A stretch of DNA of 64,000 bases from Dinoroseobacter sp049800775 (lineage in GTDB: Bacteria > Pseudomonadota > Alphaproteobacteria > Rhodobacterales > Rhodobacteraceae): the NCBI RefSeq assembly GCF_049800775.1, contig NZ_JBNAFR010000010.1, positions 84,134 through 148,133 on the forward strand. Reading direction: 5' to 3'. A program made the position numbers and the translations under genes. Position 1 is the stretch's first letter. The number at the start of each line of letters is the position of its first letter. The notes below the pieces were generated by a model that saw only the letters and a program-made list of their open reading frames with translations, did not search any database and was not told where the DNA came from. This document shows positions 43,130-51,785 of this stretch, one piece after another.

Positions 43130-44842
43130 ATGTGGATCCAGGACCGCCACCGCACCGGACACAGCCGCCTGAGCCCCGTGCTGGGGATCGCGCTCTGCGC
43201 GGTCATGCCCGTCGCAACCAGCGCGCAGGAGCGTCCCAAGCTGGTGGTTCAGATCACGGTCGATCAGCTGCGTGCGGATCTGATCGACCGGTTCGGGGGC
43301 GGGCTGGGGACCGATGGCTTTCGCCGTCTGATTGACAGCGGGACGATCTATACCAACGCCCATCACCCCCATGCCAACACCGAAACGATCGTGGGCCATG
43401 CCACACTGGCCACGGGAACAACGCCCGCGATCCATGGCATGGTCGCAAATCTCTGGTTTGACCGGGTTTCGGGCGCGCAATTCTACAACGTTCAGGACCC
43501 GGATTACCCGCTGGTAGGCGCCGCGGGCGTGGATGCCGATGCCGAGATCGACCCCACCCAACGGGCGGCGACCACGGATGGCCGGTCCCCCCGTGCCCTG
43601 CTGAGCTCCACCATTGCCGATGAGATTGCCCTGCATTTCGGCCCCGCCTCCAAGATCTTCGGGGTCTCGGTCAAGTATCGCGGCGCGATCTCCATGGCGG
43701 GTCACGCAGGTCAGGCCTATTGGTTCTCGAAATCCGAAGGACGGTTCGTCACGAGCACCTTCTATCGCGACAGCTATCCCGCCTGGATGGACGCGTGGCA
43801 GGCAGAGGGCCTGATCGACAGCTATGCCGGGCAAAGCTGGACCTTGCGCGCGGATCCCGACAGCTACATGTTCGGCGCGCGCGACGCCCAGCCATGGGAG
43901 ACCGATTTCCCCGGTTTCGGCATCACCTTCCCCCATGACTGGGGCGCGCGGGACGACAAGTACTTCACCACCCGCCTGACCCTGAGCCCGGCTGGCGACG
44001 CGATCACGGCGGATTTCGCCAAGACGCTGATCACCGCCGAGGGCCTCGGGCAGGACGCGGTGCCCGACTACCTCGCCGTGAGCTTTTCCTCGACAGATTA
44101 CGTGGGGCATCTTTTCGGCCCCTCCTCGCTGGAGGCCGAAGACAACCTGCATCGTCTCGACCGGGTGCTCGCCGATTTCCTGAGCTTTCTCGATGCCGAG
44201 ATCGGGCTCGACCAGACCCTCGTCGTGCTGTCGGCGGATCACGGCGCGCCGGAGCATCCGGATTACCTCGCAACGCTTGGCATTCAGGCCGGGACCTTCG
44301 ATTTCGAGCGGGTGGATACGGAACCCGGCTTTGTCCGCCTGACCGAGGATTTCGGGGACAGCACGGCCCTGATCCGGAACTTCTCGAACCCCTATCTCTA
44401 CCTCGATCAAGAGGTGATCGCCGCGCGCGGGCTGGACCTTGCCGAGGTGTCGCGCGCCGTGGCGGCTGAGCTGGACGCCCTGCCGGGGATCGCCCATGCC
44501 ATCCCGAGCACGGAGCTGCGCGCGGGCCGGGTCGCGCCCGGCAAGATCACCGATGCGGTGCGCGCCAATTTCCACCCTGATCGGTCCGGCGACATCTATA
44601 TCGTCTTCAAGCCCCACTGGTTCATTGCCGATTTCGATGGGCTGCATGTGGCATCTGCCCATGGCTCGCCCTGGACCTATGACACCCATGTGCCGATCAT
44701 CCTGTCGGGTCCCGGCATTCCCGCGGCCCGCATCGCCGATCCGGTCAGCACAACGGATCTGGCCGTCACCATCGCGACCTATCTGGGCACGAAACTGCCC
44801 TCGGGCGCGGTGGGCTCCCCCCTGATCGCAGCCCTGCCCTGA
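43130..44842 (+). CDS. Secreted alkaline-phosphatase superfamily hydrolase (PafA-like)
   Basis: The 570-residue product has a signal peptide (about residues 1-33, ending TSAQ). It has the alkaline-phosphatase superfamily metal Asp45 (ITVDQLRAD) and the nucleophile region HANTETIVGHATLATGTTP, where Thr84 or Thr86 is the candidate nucleophile. DHGAPEHPDYL and HGSPWTYDTHVP supply the remaining ligands. The best match by layout is the PafA/type I phosphodiesterase group, which cleaves phosphate monoesters or diesters. The ATG at 43130 follows a GGAGG. MoxR follows after 16 bases. Confidence 0.9.
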   Translation: MWIQDRHRTGHSRLSPVLGIALCAVMPVATSAQERPKLVVQITVDQLRADLIDRFGGGLGTDGFRRLIDSGTIYTNAHHPHANTETIVGHATLATGTTPAIHGMVANLWFDRVSGAQFYNVQDPDYPLVGAAGVDADAEIDPTQRAATTDGRSPRALLSSTIADEIALHFGPASKIFGVSVKYRGAISMAGHAGQAYWFSKSEGRFVTSTFYRDSYPAWMDAWQAEGLIDSYAGQSWTLRADPDSYMFGARDAQPWETDFPGFGITFPHDWGARDDKYFTTRLTLSPAGDAITADFAKTLITAEGLGQDAVPDYLAVSFSSTDYVGHLFGPSSLEAEDNLHRLDRVLADFLSFLDAEIGLDQTLVVLSADHGAPEHPDYLATLGIQAGTFDFERVDTEPGFVRLTEDFGDSTALIRNFSNPYLYLDQEVIAARGLDLAEVSRAVAAELDALPGIAHAIPSTELRAGRVAPGKITDAVRANFHPDRSGDIYIVFKPHWFIADFDGLHVASAHGSPWTYDTHVPIILSGPGIPAARIADPVSTTDLAVTIATYLGTKLPSGAVGSPLIAALP

Positions 44843-44858
44843 GCAAGAGAGACCGACC

Positions 44859-45833
44859 ATGACCCCCCGAGAGCATATCGACACCCTGCGCACCGCCATG
44901 GGCCAGTCCATCATCGGCCAGCGCGATGTGATCGACCGGCTGGTGATCGGGCTTCTGGCCAATGGCAACTTGCTGATCGAAGGGCTGCCGGGGCTTGCCA
45001 AGACCCGGGCGGTCAAGGCGATGGCTAAGAATATCGAGGCCGAGTTCGGGCGGATCCAGTTCACGCCGGACCTACTGCCGTCGGATGTCACGGGCACCGA
45101 GGTGTACCATCAGACCGAGACCGGCTCGGCGTTCAAGTTCGAACCGGGGCCGATTTTCGCCAATATCGTTCTGGCCGACGAGATCAATCGCGCCCCGGCC
45201 AAGGTGCAGGCCGCCCTGCTCGAAGCGATGGAAGAACGCCAGGTCACCGTCGCGGGCACCACCCACAAGATGCCGCCGCTGTTCATCGTGATGGCCACGC
45301 AGAACCCCGTGGAACAGGAGGGCACCTATCCCCTGCCCGAGGCCCAGATGGACCGCTTCCTGATGCATGTGCAGGTCGGCTATCCCACGGTCGAGGAAGA
45401 GACGCTGGTCATCGCCCTCGTCCGCGGCGAGGACACTGCAGCCGGAGGCGCGCCCGCCGCGCCCCCGCCGCGGATCCCGCAGGATGTGATTTTCGCCGCC
45501 CGCGCCGAGATCGCCGGGATCCATGTCTCGGATGCGATGGGCCGCTACATGGCTGATCTGGTCTATGGCACCCGCACGCCGGCCGCGCTGGATCCGGATC
45601 TGGCCCGCTGGATCGAGATCGGGTCGAGCCCGCGCGCCTCTCTGGGCCTCGACAAATGCGGGCGCACCCATGCCTGGCTGTCCGGGCGCGACTTTGTGGA
45701 TCCCACCGATATTCGCGCGATCGCCCATGACGTGCTGCGTCACCGGCTGACCCTCAGCTACGAGGCGCAGGGCGAGGGGGTGACACCCGACCAGGTGATC
45801 GACCGCCTGCTCGATCTCGTGGCCCTGCCCTAG
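44859..45833 (+). CDS. MoxR family AAA ATPase
   Basis: MoxR ATPases act as chaperones for assembling protein complexes, with VWA partner proteins. The 324-residue product has Walker A at residues 42-49 (GLPGLAKT), Walker B LADEINRAPAK, and the sensor region MATQNPVEQEGTYPLPEAQM. It is the first gene of a compact Bat/aerotolerance-type set: DUF58, DUF4381, two VWA proteins and BatD follow with gaps of nine bases or overlaps. Its substrates may include the secreted hydrolases encoded upstream; that is inference. Confidence 0.95.
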   Translation: MTPREHIDTLRTAMGQSIIGQRDVIDRLVIGLLANGNLLIEGLPGLAKTRAVKAMAKNIEAEFGRIQFTPDLLPSDVTGTEVYHQTETGSAFKFEPGPIFANIVLADEINRAPAKVQAALLEAMEERQVTVAGTTHKMPPLFIVMATQNPVEQEGTYPLPEAQMDRFLMHVQVGYPTVEEETLVIALVRGEDTAAGGAPAAPPPRIPQDVIFAARAEIAGIHVSDAMGRYMADLVYGTRTPAALDPDLARWIEIGSSPRASLGLDKCGRTHAWLSGRDFVDPTDIRAIAHDVLRHRLTLSYEAQGEGVTPDQVIDRLLDLVALP

Positions 45834-45842
45834 GTCCGTCCC

Positions 45843-46778
45843 ATGGCCCCGCCCTCTGATCCAAGGATTGCCGTTGATCTGCCCCATCTGCAGGGGTTGC
45901 AGAGACAGGCGCGGCCCCTGAGCTTTCTGCCTCGCCAGCCCGTGCGCTCGATCCTGAACGGACGCCATGCCTCCAAGCTGAAGGGGCGCGGCCTGAATTT
46001 CGAGGAACTGCGCCACTACATGCCGGGCGATGACATCCGCACCATCGACTGGAAGGTCACCGCCCGCACGGCGAGCCCCTATATCCGGGTCTATACCGAG
46101 GAACGGGACCGGGCCGCGATGCTGGTGGTGGATCAACGCATGTCGATGTTCTTCGGCAGCGTGCGCAACATGAAATCGGTCACCGCCGCCGAGGCCGCCG
46201 CCATCGCCGCGCACCGGATCCGGGCGCAGGGTGACCGGGTGGGCGGTATCGTCTTCACCGATGACGCCGTGATCGAGCATCGCCCGAAAGCCAGCCCGCG
46301 CGCCTTGCACCGGTTCCTCGGATCGGTTGCCCAGGCCAACATGGCCCTGCATGCGGGCCGACAGGCCGAGACCCGCATCGCCCTGAACACCCCCTTGCGC
46401 GCCACGGAACGGATCGTGCGGTCCGGCGGTTTGGTGATGGTCTTCAGCGATTTCGACGCCTGGGATGAGGCCACGGAAAAGAGCTTGTCGCGGATGGCGC
46501 GCCGCAACGACGTGATCCTCGTGACCGTCTCTGACCCGGTGCTCGACACGCTGCCAGAGACCGCGCAGCTCGTCGTCTCCGATGGCGGCTTGCAAGCGCA
46601 GATCGACACCCGGTCCGGCGAGACCCGCGCCGCGCTGCGCAGCTTTGCGGCTACGCGGCTCGCGGCGATGACCGACTTTTGCACCCGGACCGGCATTCCG
46701 ATCCTGCCCCTGAGCGCGGCGGAAGACACCCTGCCCCAGCTCCTGCGCCTGATGGGCGCGCGGGAGATGCGGACATGA
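45843..46778 (+). CDS. DUF58 domain protein of the MoxR/Bat operon
   Basis: DUF58 proteins have a VWA-like fold and are invariant partners of MoxR. The 311-residue product contains the DUF58 signature RGLNFEELRHYMPGDDIRTI, continuing DWKVTARTASPYIRVYTEE. It lacks membrane helices, so it should sit in the cytoplasm near MoxR. The start is nine bases after the moxR stop. Its stop overlaps the DUF4381 start as ATGA. Confidence 0.93.
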   Translation: MAPPSDPRIAVDLPHLQGLQRQARPLSFLPRQPVRSILNGRHASKLKGRGLNFEELRHYMPGDDIRTIDWKVTARTASPYIRVYTEERDRAAMLVVDQRMSMFFGSVRNMKSVTAAEAAAIAAHRIRAQGDRVGGIVFTDDAVIEHRPKASPRALHRFLGSVAQANMALHAGRQAETRIALNTPLRATERIVRSGGLVMVFSDFDAWDEATEKSLSRMARRNDVILVTVSDPVLDTLPETAQLVVSDGGLQAQIDTRSGETRAALRSFAATRLAAMTDFCTRTGIPILPLSAAEDTLPQLLRLMGAREMRT

Positions 46779-47281
46779 GCGACACGCCGCCCCCCGACGC
46801 GCTTGACGGGCTGAGCCTGCCGGAACTGTTCGACGCTTTGGCGCCGATTACGCCGCCGCCCGCGATCTCGATGATGCCCCAGACCCCGGCCTGGGCGGTG
46901 CTCGGCCTTGCCCTGCTGGGTGGGCTCATCTTCGGAGGTATGCACGTGCGGCGGCGCCACGCGGCCAATGCCTATCGCCGCGCCGGGCTTGCCGCGCTCA
47001 GCGCTGCGGGATCGGACCCGGCGGCGATTTCCACCGTGTTGCGGCGCACCGCACTCGCCGCCTTTCCACGCGACGCGGTCGCCGGGCTGCACGGGACGGA
47101 TTGGGTTACATTCCTCGACCGGACCGCGCCGGGGCTGGGCCTCGCGCAATCTCCGCTGGCGGAGGTCCTGCTCGCGGGCCCCTATGCCGCGCAACCGCCC
47201 TCGACCGATCTGGCCGCGCTGGCAAAACGGTGGATCGAGACGCACCGCCCCCTCGGCCCCGCCGAAGGAGCCGCATCATGA
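46775..47281 (+). CDS. DUF4381 membrane protein of the Bat operon
   Basis: The 168-residue product has one hydrophobic helix at about residues 42-60 (WAVLGLALLGGLIFGGMHV) and a small cytoplasmic helical domain. DUF4381 proteins regularly lie between DUF58 and VWA genes in MoxR operons. No catalytic residues are evident. The gene overlaps both neighbours by four bases, so it is translated in step with them. Confidence 0.88.
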   Translation: MSDTPPPDALDGLSLPELFDALAPITPPPAISMMPQTPAWAVLGLALLGGLIFGGMHVRRRHAANAYRRAGLAALSAAGSDPAAISTVLRRTALAAFPRDAVAGLHGTDWVTFLDRTAPGLGLAQSPLAEVLLAGPYAAQPPSTDLAALAKRWIETHRPLGPAEGAAS

Positions 47282-48264
47282 GTGTCGCCTTCGCCACCCC
47301 CTGGATCCTGCTGATGCTGCCGCTGCCGCTGCTCGTCTGGTGGCTCGTCCCGCCCCATCGCGAGCGTACGGCCGCCCTGCGCATTCCTTTCTTTCGGAGC
47401 GTGACGGCCGCGACCGGCGCGAGGGCTGCCGATGGCGCGCGGGTACTGGCCCGCTCCCGGTTGCAAGTGCTGGCGACGGCCTTGTGCTGGATACTGATTG
47501 TCGTGGGCCTTGCGCGTCCCGAACGTCTCGGCGATCCGATTACGGTGACGAATGCCGCGCGGGACCTGATCCTCGCCGTGGATATCTCGGGGTCGATGGA
47601 TGACCGGGACATGGAAACCCCGGAGGGGGACCGGGTCCAGCGTCTGCAGGCGGTCAAGGACGTGGTGCGCGCCTTTGTTGCCGAGCGCGAGGGCGACCGC
47701 ATTGCCCTGATCGTGTTCGGCGCGAATGCCTATGTTCAGGTGCCCTTCACCGAGGATCTGGACAGCGTCGCCGAGCTGCTGGAGCAGACGCAAACCGGGA
47801 TGGCCGGACCGAATACGGCGATCGGCGATGCAATCGGGCTCGCGATCCGCGCCTTCGAGGACAGCGAGATCGAGGAACGGCTGCTGATCCTGCTCAGCGA
47901 CGGTGCCGATACGGCCAGCGCCATGAGCCCGATCAATGCCGCGGAAATCGCCGCCGATGCGCAGATCACGATCTATACGATCGGCGTGGGCAACCCCGAT
48001 GGCAGCGGCGAGGAGCGTCTCGACCCTGCCACGCTCGAGGACATCGCGCGGCGGGGCGGAGGCGCGTTCTACTACGCCACCGATGTGGAAGGGCTGGCCG
48101 AGATCTATGCGGAGATCGACACGCTCAACCCGCGCGTGACCGACAGCGCAACCTATCAGCCCCGCGAACCCATCAGTCACATCCTCTTTGCTTTGGCGCT
48201 CCTGATCGGCGTTCTGACCAGCGCGTATCTCCATCTGGCCCGGGGCCAGAAGGCGGCGGCATGA
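47278..48264 (+). CDS. VWA-domain membrane protein, BatA-like
   Basis: The 328-residue product has two N-terminal hydrophobic helices, a VWA domain and a C-terminal helix near residues 300-320. The metal-ion-dependent adhesion site is complete: Asp102-x-Ser104-x-Ser106 (VDISGSMDD) with the later Asp in LLSDGADTA. This matches BatA, a Bat/aerotolerance protein in the inner membrane with its VWA domain facing the periplasm. The gene overlaps both neighbours by four bases. Confidence 0.93.
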   Translation: MSVAFATPWILLMLPLPLLVWWLVPPHRERTAALRIPFFRSVTAATGARAADGARVLARSRLQVLATALCWILIVVGLARPERLGDPITVTNAARDLILAVDISGSMDDRDMETPEGDRVQRLQAVKDVVRAFVAEREGDRIALIVFGANAYVQVPFTEDLDSVAELLEQTQTGMAGPNTAIGDAIGLAIRAFEDSEIEERLLILLSDGADTASAMSPINAAEIAADAQITIYTIGVGNPDGSGEERLDPATLEDIARRGGGAFYYATDVEGLAEIYAEIDTLNPRVTDSATYQPREPISHILFALALLIGVLTSAYLHLARGQKAAA

Positions 48265-49775
48265 GCATGCTGGAGACCTTTCACCTGCTGCGCCCCTGGG
48301 CCTTGCTGGTCCTGCCCGTGCTGGCAGTGCTCTGGTGGCGGATCCGTCCGAAACGCACGGCCTCGCCTGCGGCTCTGTCCGGACTTGCCCCGCATCTGGC
48401 CAACGCCCTGACCGTGGGTGGCGCGGATCGCCGACGGCTCTATCCCGTGGACGGGGTCATGGCCGTTCTGGCCCTGCTGACGCTTGCGGTGGCCGGGCCA
48501 AGCTGGACCCGCCTGCCGGACCCGTTTCAGGCGGAGACCGCCCCGATGGTGGTTGCGTTGAAAGTGACCCCGTCCATGGAGGAAGGCGATGTCGCCCCGT
48601 CACGGCTCGAGCGGGCGACCTTCAAGATCCGCGATCTCGTGAACCGGCGCGCGGGCGCGGAAACCGCCCTGATCGCCTATGCGGGCACCGCCCACCGCGT
48701 GGTGCCCCTGACGACGGATCCCGGCATTCTGGGCAGCTTCCTTGATGGGCTCAGCGCCAAGGTCATGCCGGTCGAGGGCGACGCCCCTGCCGCCGCGCTT
48801 GCCCGCGCGCAGGCCGAAATGGACCGGGCGGAAACACCGGGCGCGATCCTGTTCATCCTCGATGATCTGTCACCGCAGGCCGTGGCGGAGCTGAACACGG
48901 CGGAGCGGGGCCCGCTGGTCGTCTATGTGGTCGCCCCTTCCGACATCGCCCTGCCGCAGCTCGACGGCATCGAAAACGCCCGGATCGTCCGGATGACCCC
49001 CGATGACGGGGACCTGGACCAGATCGAGCGTCACCTCACTTCGGCCTATCAGGCCGCACTGGCCGAGGACGACTCGCAAGTGTGGGAGGATCGCGGCTGG
49101 TGGCTGGCATGGCCAGCGGCCCTCTTGCTGCTGATGTCGTTCCGCCGGGGCTGGACCATGCCATGGGCGGCCGTGGCCATGGTGTTGTTTGGTCTGACGG
49201 CCGCGCCGCAGGCCCGGGCAGAGGGGCTCGCAGACCTCTTCTGGACCCCGGATCAGCAGGGCCAGCGCGCCTATGATGCCAATCAGTTCGGCGCAGCGGC
49301 CGAGCTGTTCTCTGATCCGATGTGGCGTGCCCTCTCCCTCTTCCGGGCCGGGCAATACGAGGCCGCGGCAGAGGCCTATGCAGCCCTCGACGGGGCCGAG
49401 GCCGCCTTTGGCGAAGGCATGGCACGGTTGCGCAACCGCCAGTATCGCCCGGGCGTGCGCGCCTTTGAGCGTGCGCTCGAACTGCGCCCGGACTACCCCG
49501 AGGCAGAGCGCAATCTGGTCGTCGCACAGGCGATCGTCGCCTTTGTCGAAAGCACTCAGGCCCAGTCGGATACCGGCGAAGAGGCCGGGATCGGCGCCGA
49601 TGAGGTGGTCATGGACAACGAGAGCGGACTGGGCGAGCAGACCCAGATCATGCCCGATCAGGACGGGCTGGGACTGGAAAGCGCCGAGCAATGGATGCGC
49701 ACGGTCGATACCAATGTGGGCGATTTCCTCGCCACGCGGTTCAAGCTCGAAGCGGCAGCGGGGGATGCGGAATGA
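48261..49775 (+). CDS. VWA/TPR membrane protein, BatB/BatC-like, with degenerate MIDAS
   Basis: The 504-residue product joins two N-terminal helices, a VWA domain, two further hydrophobic segments (about 275-320) and TPR-like repeats (FGEGMARLRNRQYRPGVRAF). It thus combines BatB and BatC features in one chain. The expected D-x-S-x-S of the MIDAS is replaced by Lys101-Val-Thr103-Pro-Ser105 (ALKVTPSMEEGD), so metal binding is probably lost. It overlaps both neighbours by four bases. Confidence 0.9.
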   Translation: MSMLETFHLLRPWALLVLPVLAVLWWRIRPKRTASPAALSGLAPHLANALTVGGADRRRLYPVDGVMAVLALLTLAVAGPSWTRLPDPFQAETAPMVVALKVTPSMEEGDVAPSRLERATFKIRDLVNRRAGAETALIAYAGTAHRVVPLTTDPGILGSFLDGLSAKVMPVEGDAPAAALARAQAEMDRAETPGAILFILDDLSPQAVAELNTAERGPLVVYVVAPSDIALPQLDGIENARIVRMTPDDGDLDQIERHLTSAYQAALAEDDSQVWEDRGWWLAWPAALLLLMSFRRGWTMPWAAVAMVLFGLTAAPQARAEGLADLFWTPDQQGQRAYDANQFGAAAELFSDPMWRALSLFRAGQYEAAAEAYAALDGAEAAFGEGMARLRNRQYRPGVRAFERALELRPDYPEAERNLVVAQAIVAFVESTQAQSDTGEEAGIGADEVVMDNESGLGEQTQIMPDQDGLGLESAEQWMRTVDTNVGDFLATRFKLEAAAGDAE

Positions 49776-51019
49776 ACCGCCTCATCGCCCTTCTTGCGAC
49801 GCTGATCTGGGCCTTCGAGCCCGCGCAGGCGCAAGAGCCGGTGGTCGAGCTCAGCCTCGCCGAGGAGAGCGTCGCCGTGGGGCAGCCTGTCATCCTGCGA
49901 CTGACGGTCCTGGTTCCGAGCTTCATGCCGAACCCGCCCAGCCTGCCGAGTTTCGAGACGCCGAACCTGCTGGTGCGCCTGAATGGTCGCGCCACCAGCC
50001 CGACCAGCAAGACTGTGGATGGCGAAACATGGTCCGGCGTCACCCGCAGCTATACGCTCTATCCGATGGTGGCCGGGCCCTTCGAGATCCCGGCTCAGGA
50101 GGTCAGCATCACCTATCGCGGGACGGGGACCGAGGACATCACGACCACGGTCGCGACTGAGCCCTTCACCCTGACCGGGTTGGTGCCCGAGGGGGCCGAG
50201 GGGCTCGACCCGCTGGTGATCGCCAAGGGGCTGACCGTAACGCAAGAGATCGTGCTGCCGGAGGGCGACATCGCCGTGGGGGATGCCGTGACCCGGAGCC
50301 TCAGCGCCAAGATCACCGGAACCGCGCCGCTCTTTGTGCCGCCCCTGCTGGGGCTGCCCGACGAGAGCGGGCTGCGGGCCTATCCCAAGGACGCCGTGCT
50401 GACCGAAAGCATGGACCGGGGTGTTCTGTCCGGCACGCGGCAGGAGGAGGCCAGTTACATCGCCCTGTCGGAGGGGCCTGCGGAGCTGCCGGAAATCGCG
50501 CTGGAATGGTACAATCTCAGCTCCAACAGCGTCGAAACCATCACGTTGGAGGGGGCCAGTTTCGAGGTTCTGGCCGGGCCCGCTGCCCCCATCACATGGG
50601 ATCGGGGTCTCATCCTGCGTCTGGTGCTGGCCGCGGCGGGGCTGCTGGCGGTTGTGTTCGGCTATCTGCGCTTTGGCCATGCACGGGTGCTGCACTGGTG
50701 GGCCGCGCGACATGCGGCACGGGCCCTGTCCACGCGGCAGATGTGGGCGGATATCGAGCGCGCCATCGCGGCCCAGGATCTGGCACAGACCCTCGCGCGC
50801 CTCTCCGCCTTCGAAGCCCGGCACGGGGCGCTGGACCCGTCGCCAGATTTCGAGTCCGCGATGGCGCAGGTCACTGCGATAACCTACGGGTCGGGGGCGG
50901 TTTCGGATCGCGATGCGAAAGCCCGCTGGGCCGCTCTGGCCCGCGCCTTCGATGCGAGGCATCCCGCAGGGCGGGGCACGCGTACGGCCGAAGCGCTGCC
51001 CGCGCTCAACCCGCTCTGA
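49772..51019 (+). CDS. BatD-like protein
   Basis: The 415-residue product has a signal peptide (about residues 1-20, ending AQAQ), a beta-rich periplasmic part and a late membrane helix near residue 285-305 (LRLVLAAAGLLAVVFGYLRF). This is the layout of BatD. Its start overlaps the previous stop by four bases, and it closes the operon. Four bases after its stop begins the convergent citryl-CoA-lyase-like gene. Confidence 0.9.
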   Translation: MNRLIALLATLIWAFEPAQAQEPVVELSLAEESVAVGQPVILRLTVLVPSFMPNPPSLPSFETPNLLVRLNGRATSPTSKTVDGETWSGVTRSYTLYPMVAGPFEIPAQEVSITYRGTGTEDITTTVATEPFTLTGLVPEGAEGLDPLVIAKGLTVTQEIVLPEGDIAVGDAVTRSLSAKITGTAPLFVPPLLGLPDESGLRAYPKDAVLTESMDRGVLSGTRQEEASYIALSEGPAELPEIALEWYNLSSNSVETITLEGASFEVLAGPAAPITWDRGLILRLVLAAAGLLAVVFGYLRFGHARVLHWWAARHAARALSTRQMWADIERAIAAQDLAQTLARLSAFEARHGALDPSPDFESAMAQVTAITYGSGAVSDRDAKARWAALARAFDARHPAGRGTRTAEALPALNPL

Positions 51020-51023
51020 GCGC

Positions 51024-51785
51024 TCACTCGCCGGTATAGGTCCAGCGATAGGCGGGCGGGGTCGGCCCCTTGTTGCGGCCACCCTGCTGCATCTGTTCCC
51101 AGGAATGCGCCAGCAAACCTACCGAGCGCGACAGGCAAAAGAGCCCGCGTGCGAGCGGTGGTGCGAAGCCGAGCTCGGCATAGATCACCGCCGTGGCCCC
51201 GTCGATATTCATCGGGATCGCGCGGCCCTTGCGCACGGCGAGCTCGGCCTCCACCGCCTCGCCGAGAGCGAGGAAGCGCCCCGCGCAGGCCCCCGCAGCG
51301 ACCGCCTCGCGCACCAGCGCCATCAGGCGTGGCGCGCGCGGATCGACAGGTGTGTGAAAGCGGTGCCCGTAGCCGGGGATGATTTTGCCCCGCGCGGCGA
51401 TCCAGGCATCCAGCGCGGACCCCAGCGGCTCACCGGCCAGCGCATGGAACATTTCCACCGCCTGCTCGCCTGCGCCGCCATGGACATCCCCGAGCATGTT
51501 CACCCCGGTCGCCATGGCATTGTTCAGGGGCAACCCGCAGGTGACCGCCATTCGCGCCGCCGCAATCGACGGCGCTTGCGGTCCGTGATCCACCGCAGAG
51601 ACCAGCGCCGCCTCGAAGAGCCGTGCCTGTGCCGGATCCGGCCGGTCACCCCGCACCATCAGCCAGATCATCTCGGCGAAGGAGGTCGCTCCGATGAGAT
51701 CCTGGATCGGCTGACCGCGCAGGTGAATGCGCCCGGGCTCCATATCGATGATGGCCGTGGACCACCAATCTGCGACATCGCTCAT
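51024..51785 (-). CDS. Citryl-CoA lyase / citrate-synthase-fold protein
   Basis: The 253-residue product is a short member of the citrate synthase superfamily, about the size of the citryl-CoA lyase domain. All three catalytic positions have counterparts: His102 (DVHGGAGEQ), His141 (GYGHRFHTPVDPR) and Asp195 (NIDGATAVI). It could cleave citryl-CoA or a related hydroxyacyl-CoA to oxaloacetate and acetyl-CoA, or run the reverse condensation. Its start overlaps the CoA-transferase stop as ATGA. The short length argues against a housekeeping citrate synthase, which is about 430 residues. Confidence 0.82.
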   Translation of the reverse strand: MSDVADWWSTAIIDMEPGRIHLRGQPIQDLIGATSFAEMIWLMVRGDRPDPAQARLFEAALVSAVDHGPQAPSIAAARMAVTCGLPLNNAMATGVNMLGDVHGGAGEQAVEMFHALAGEPLGSALDAWIAARGKIIPGYGHRFHTPVDPRAPRLMALVREAVAAGACAGRFLALGEAVEAELAVRKGRAIPMNIDGATAVIYAELGFAPPLARGLFCLSRSVGLLAHSWEQMQQGGRNKGPTPPAYRWTYTGE

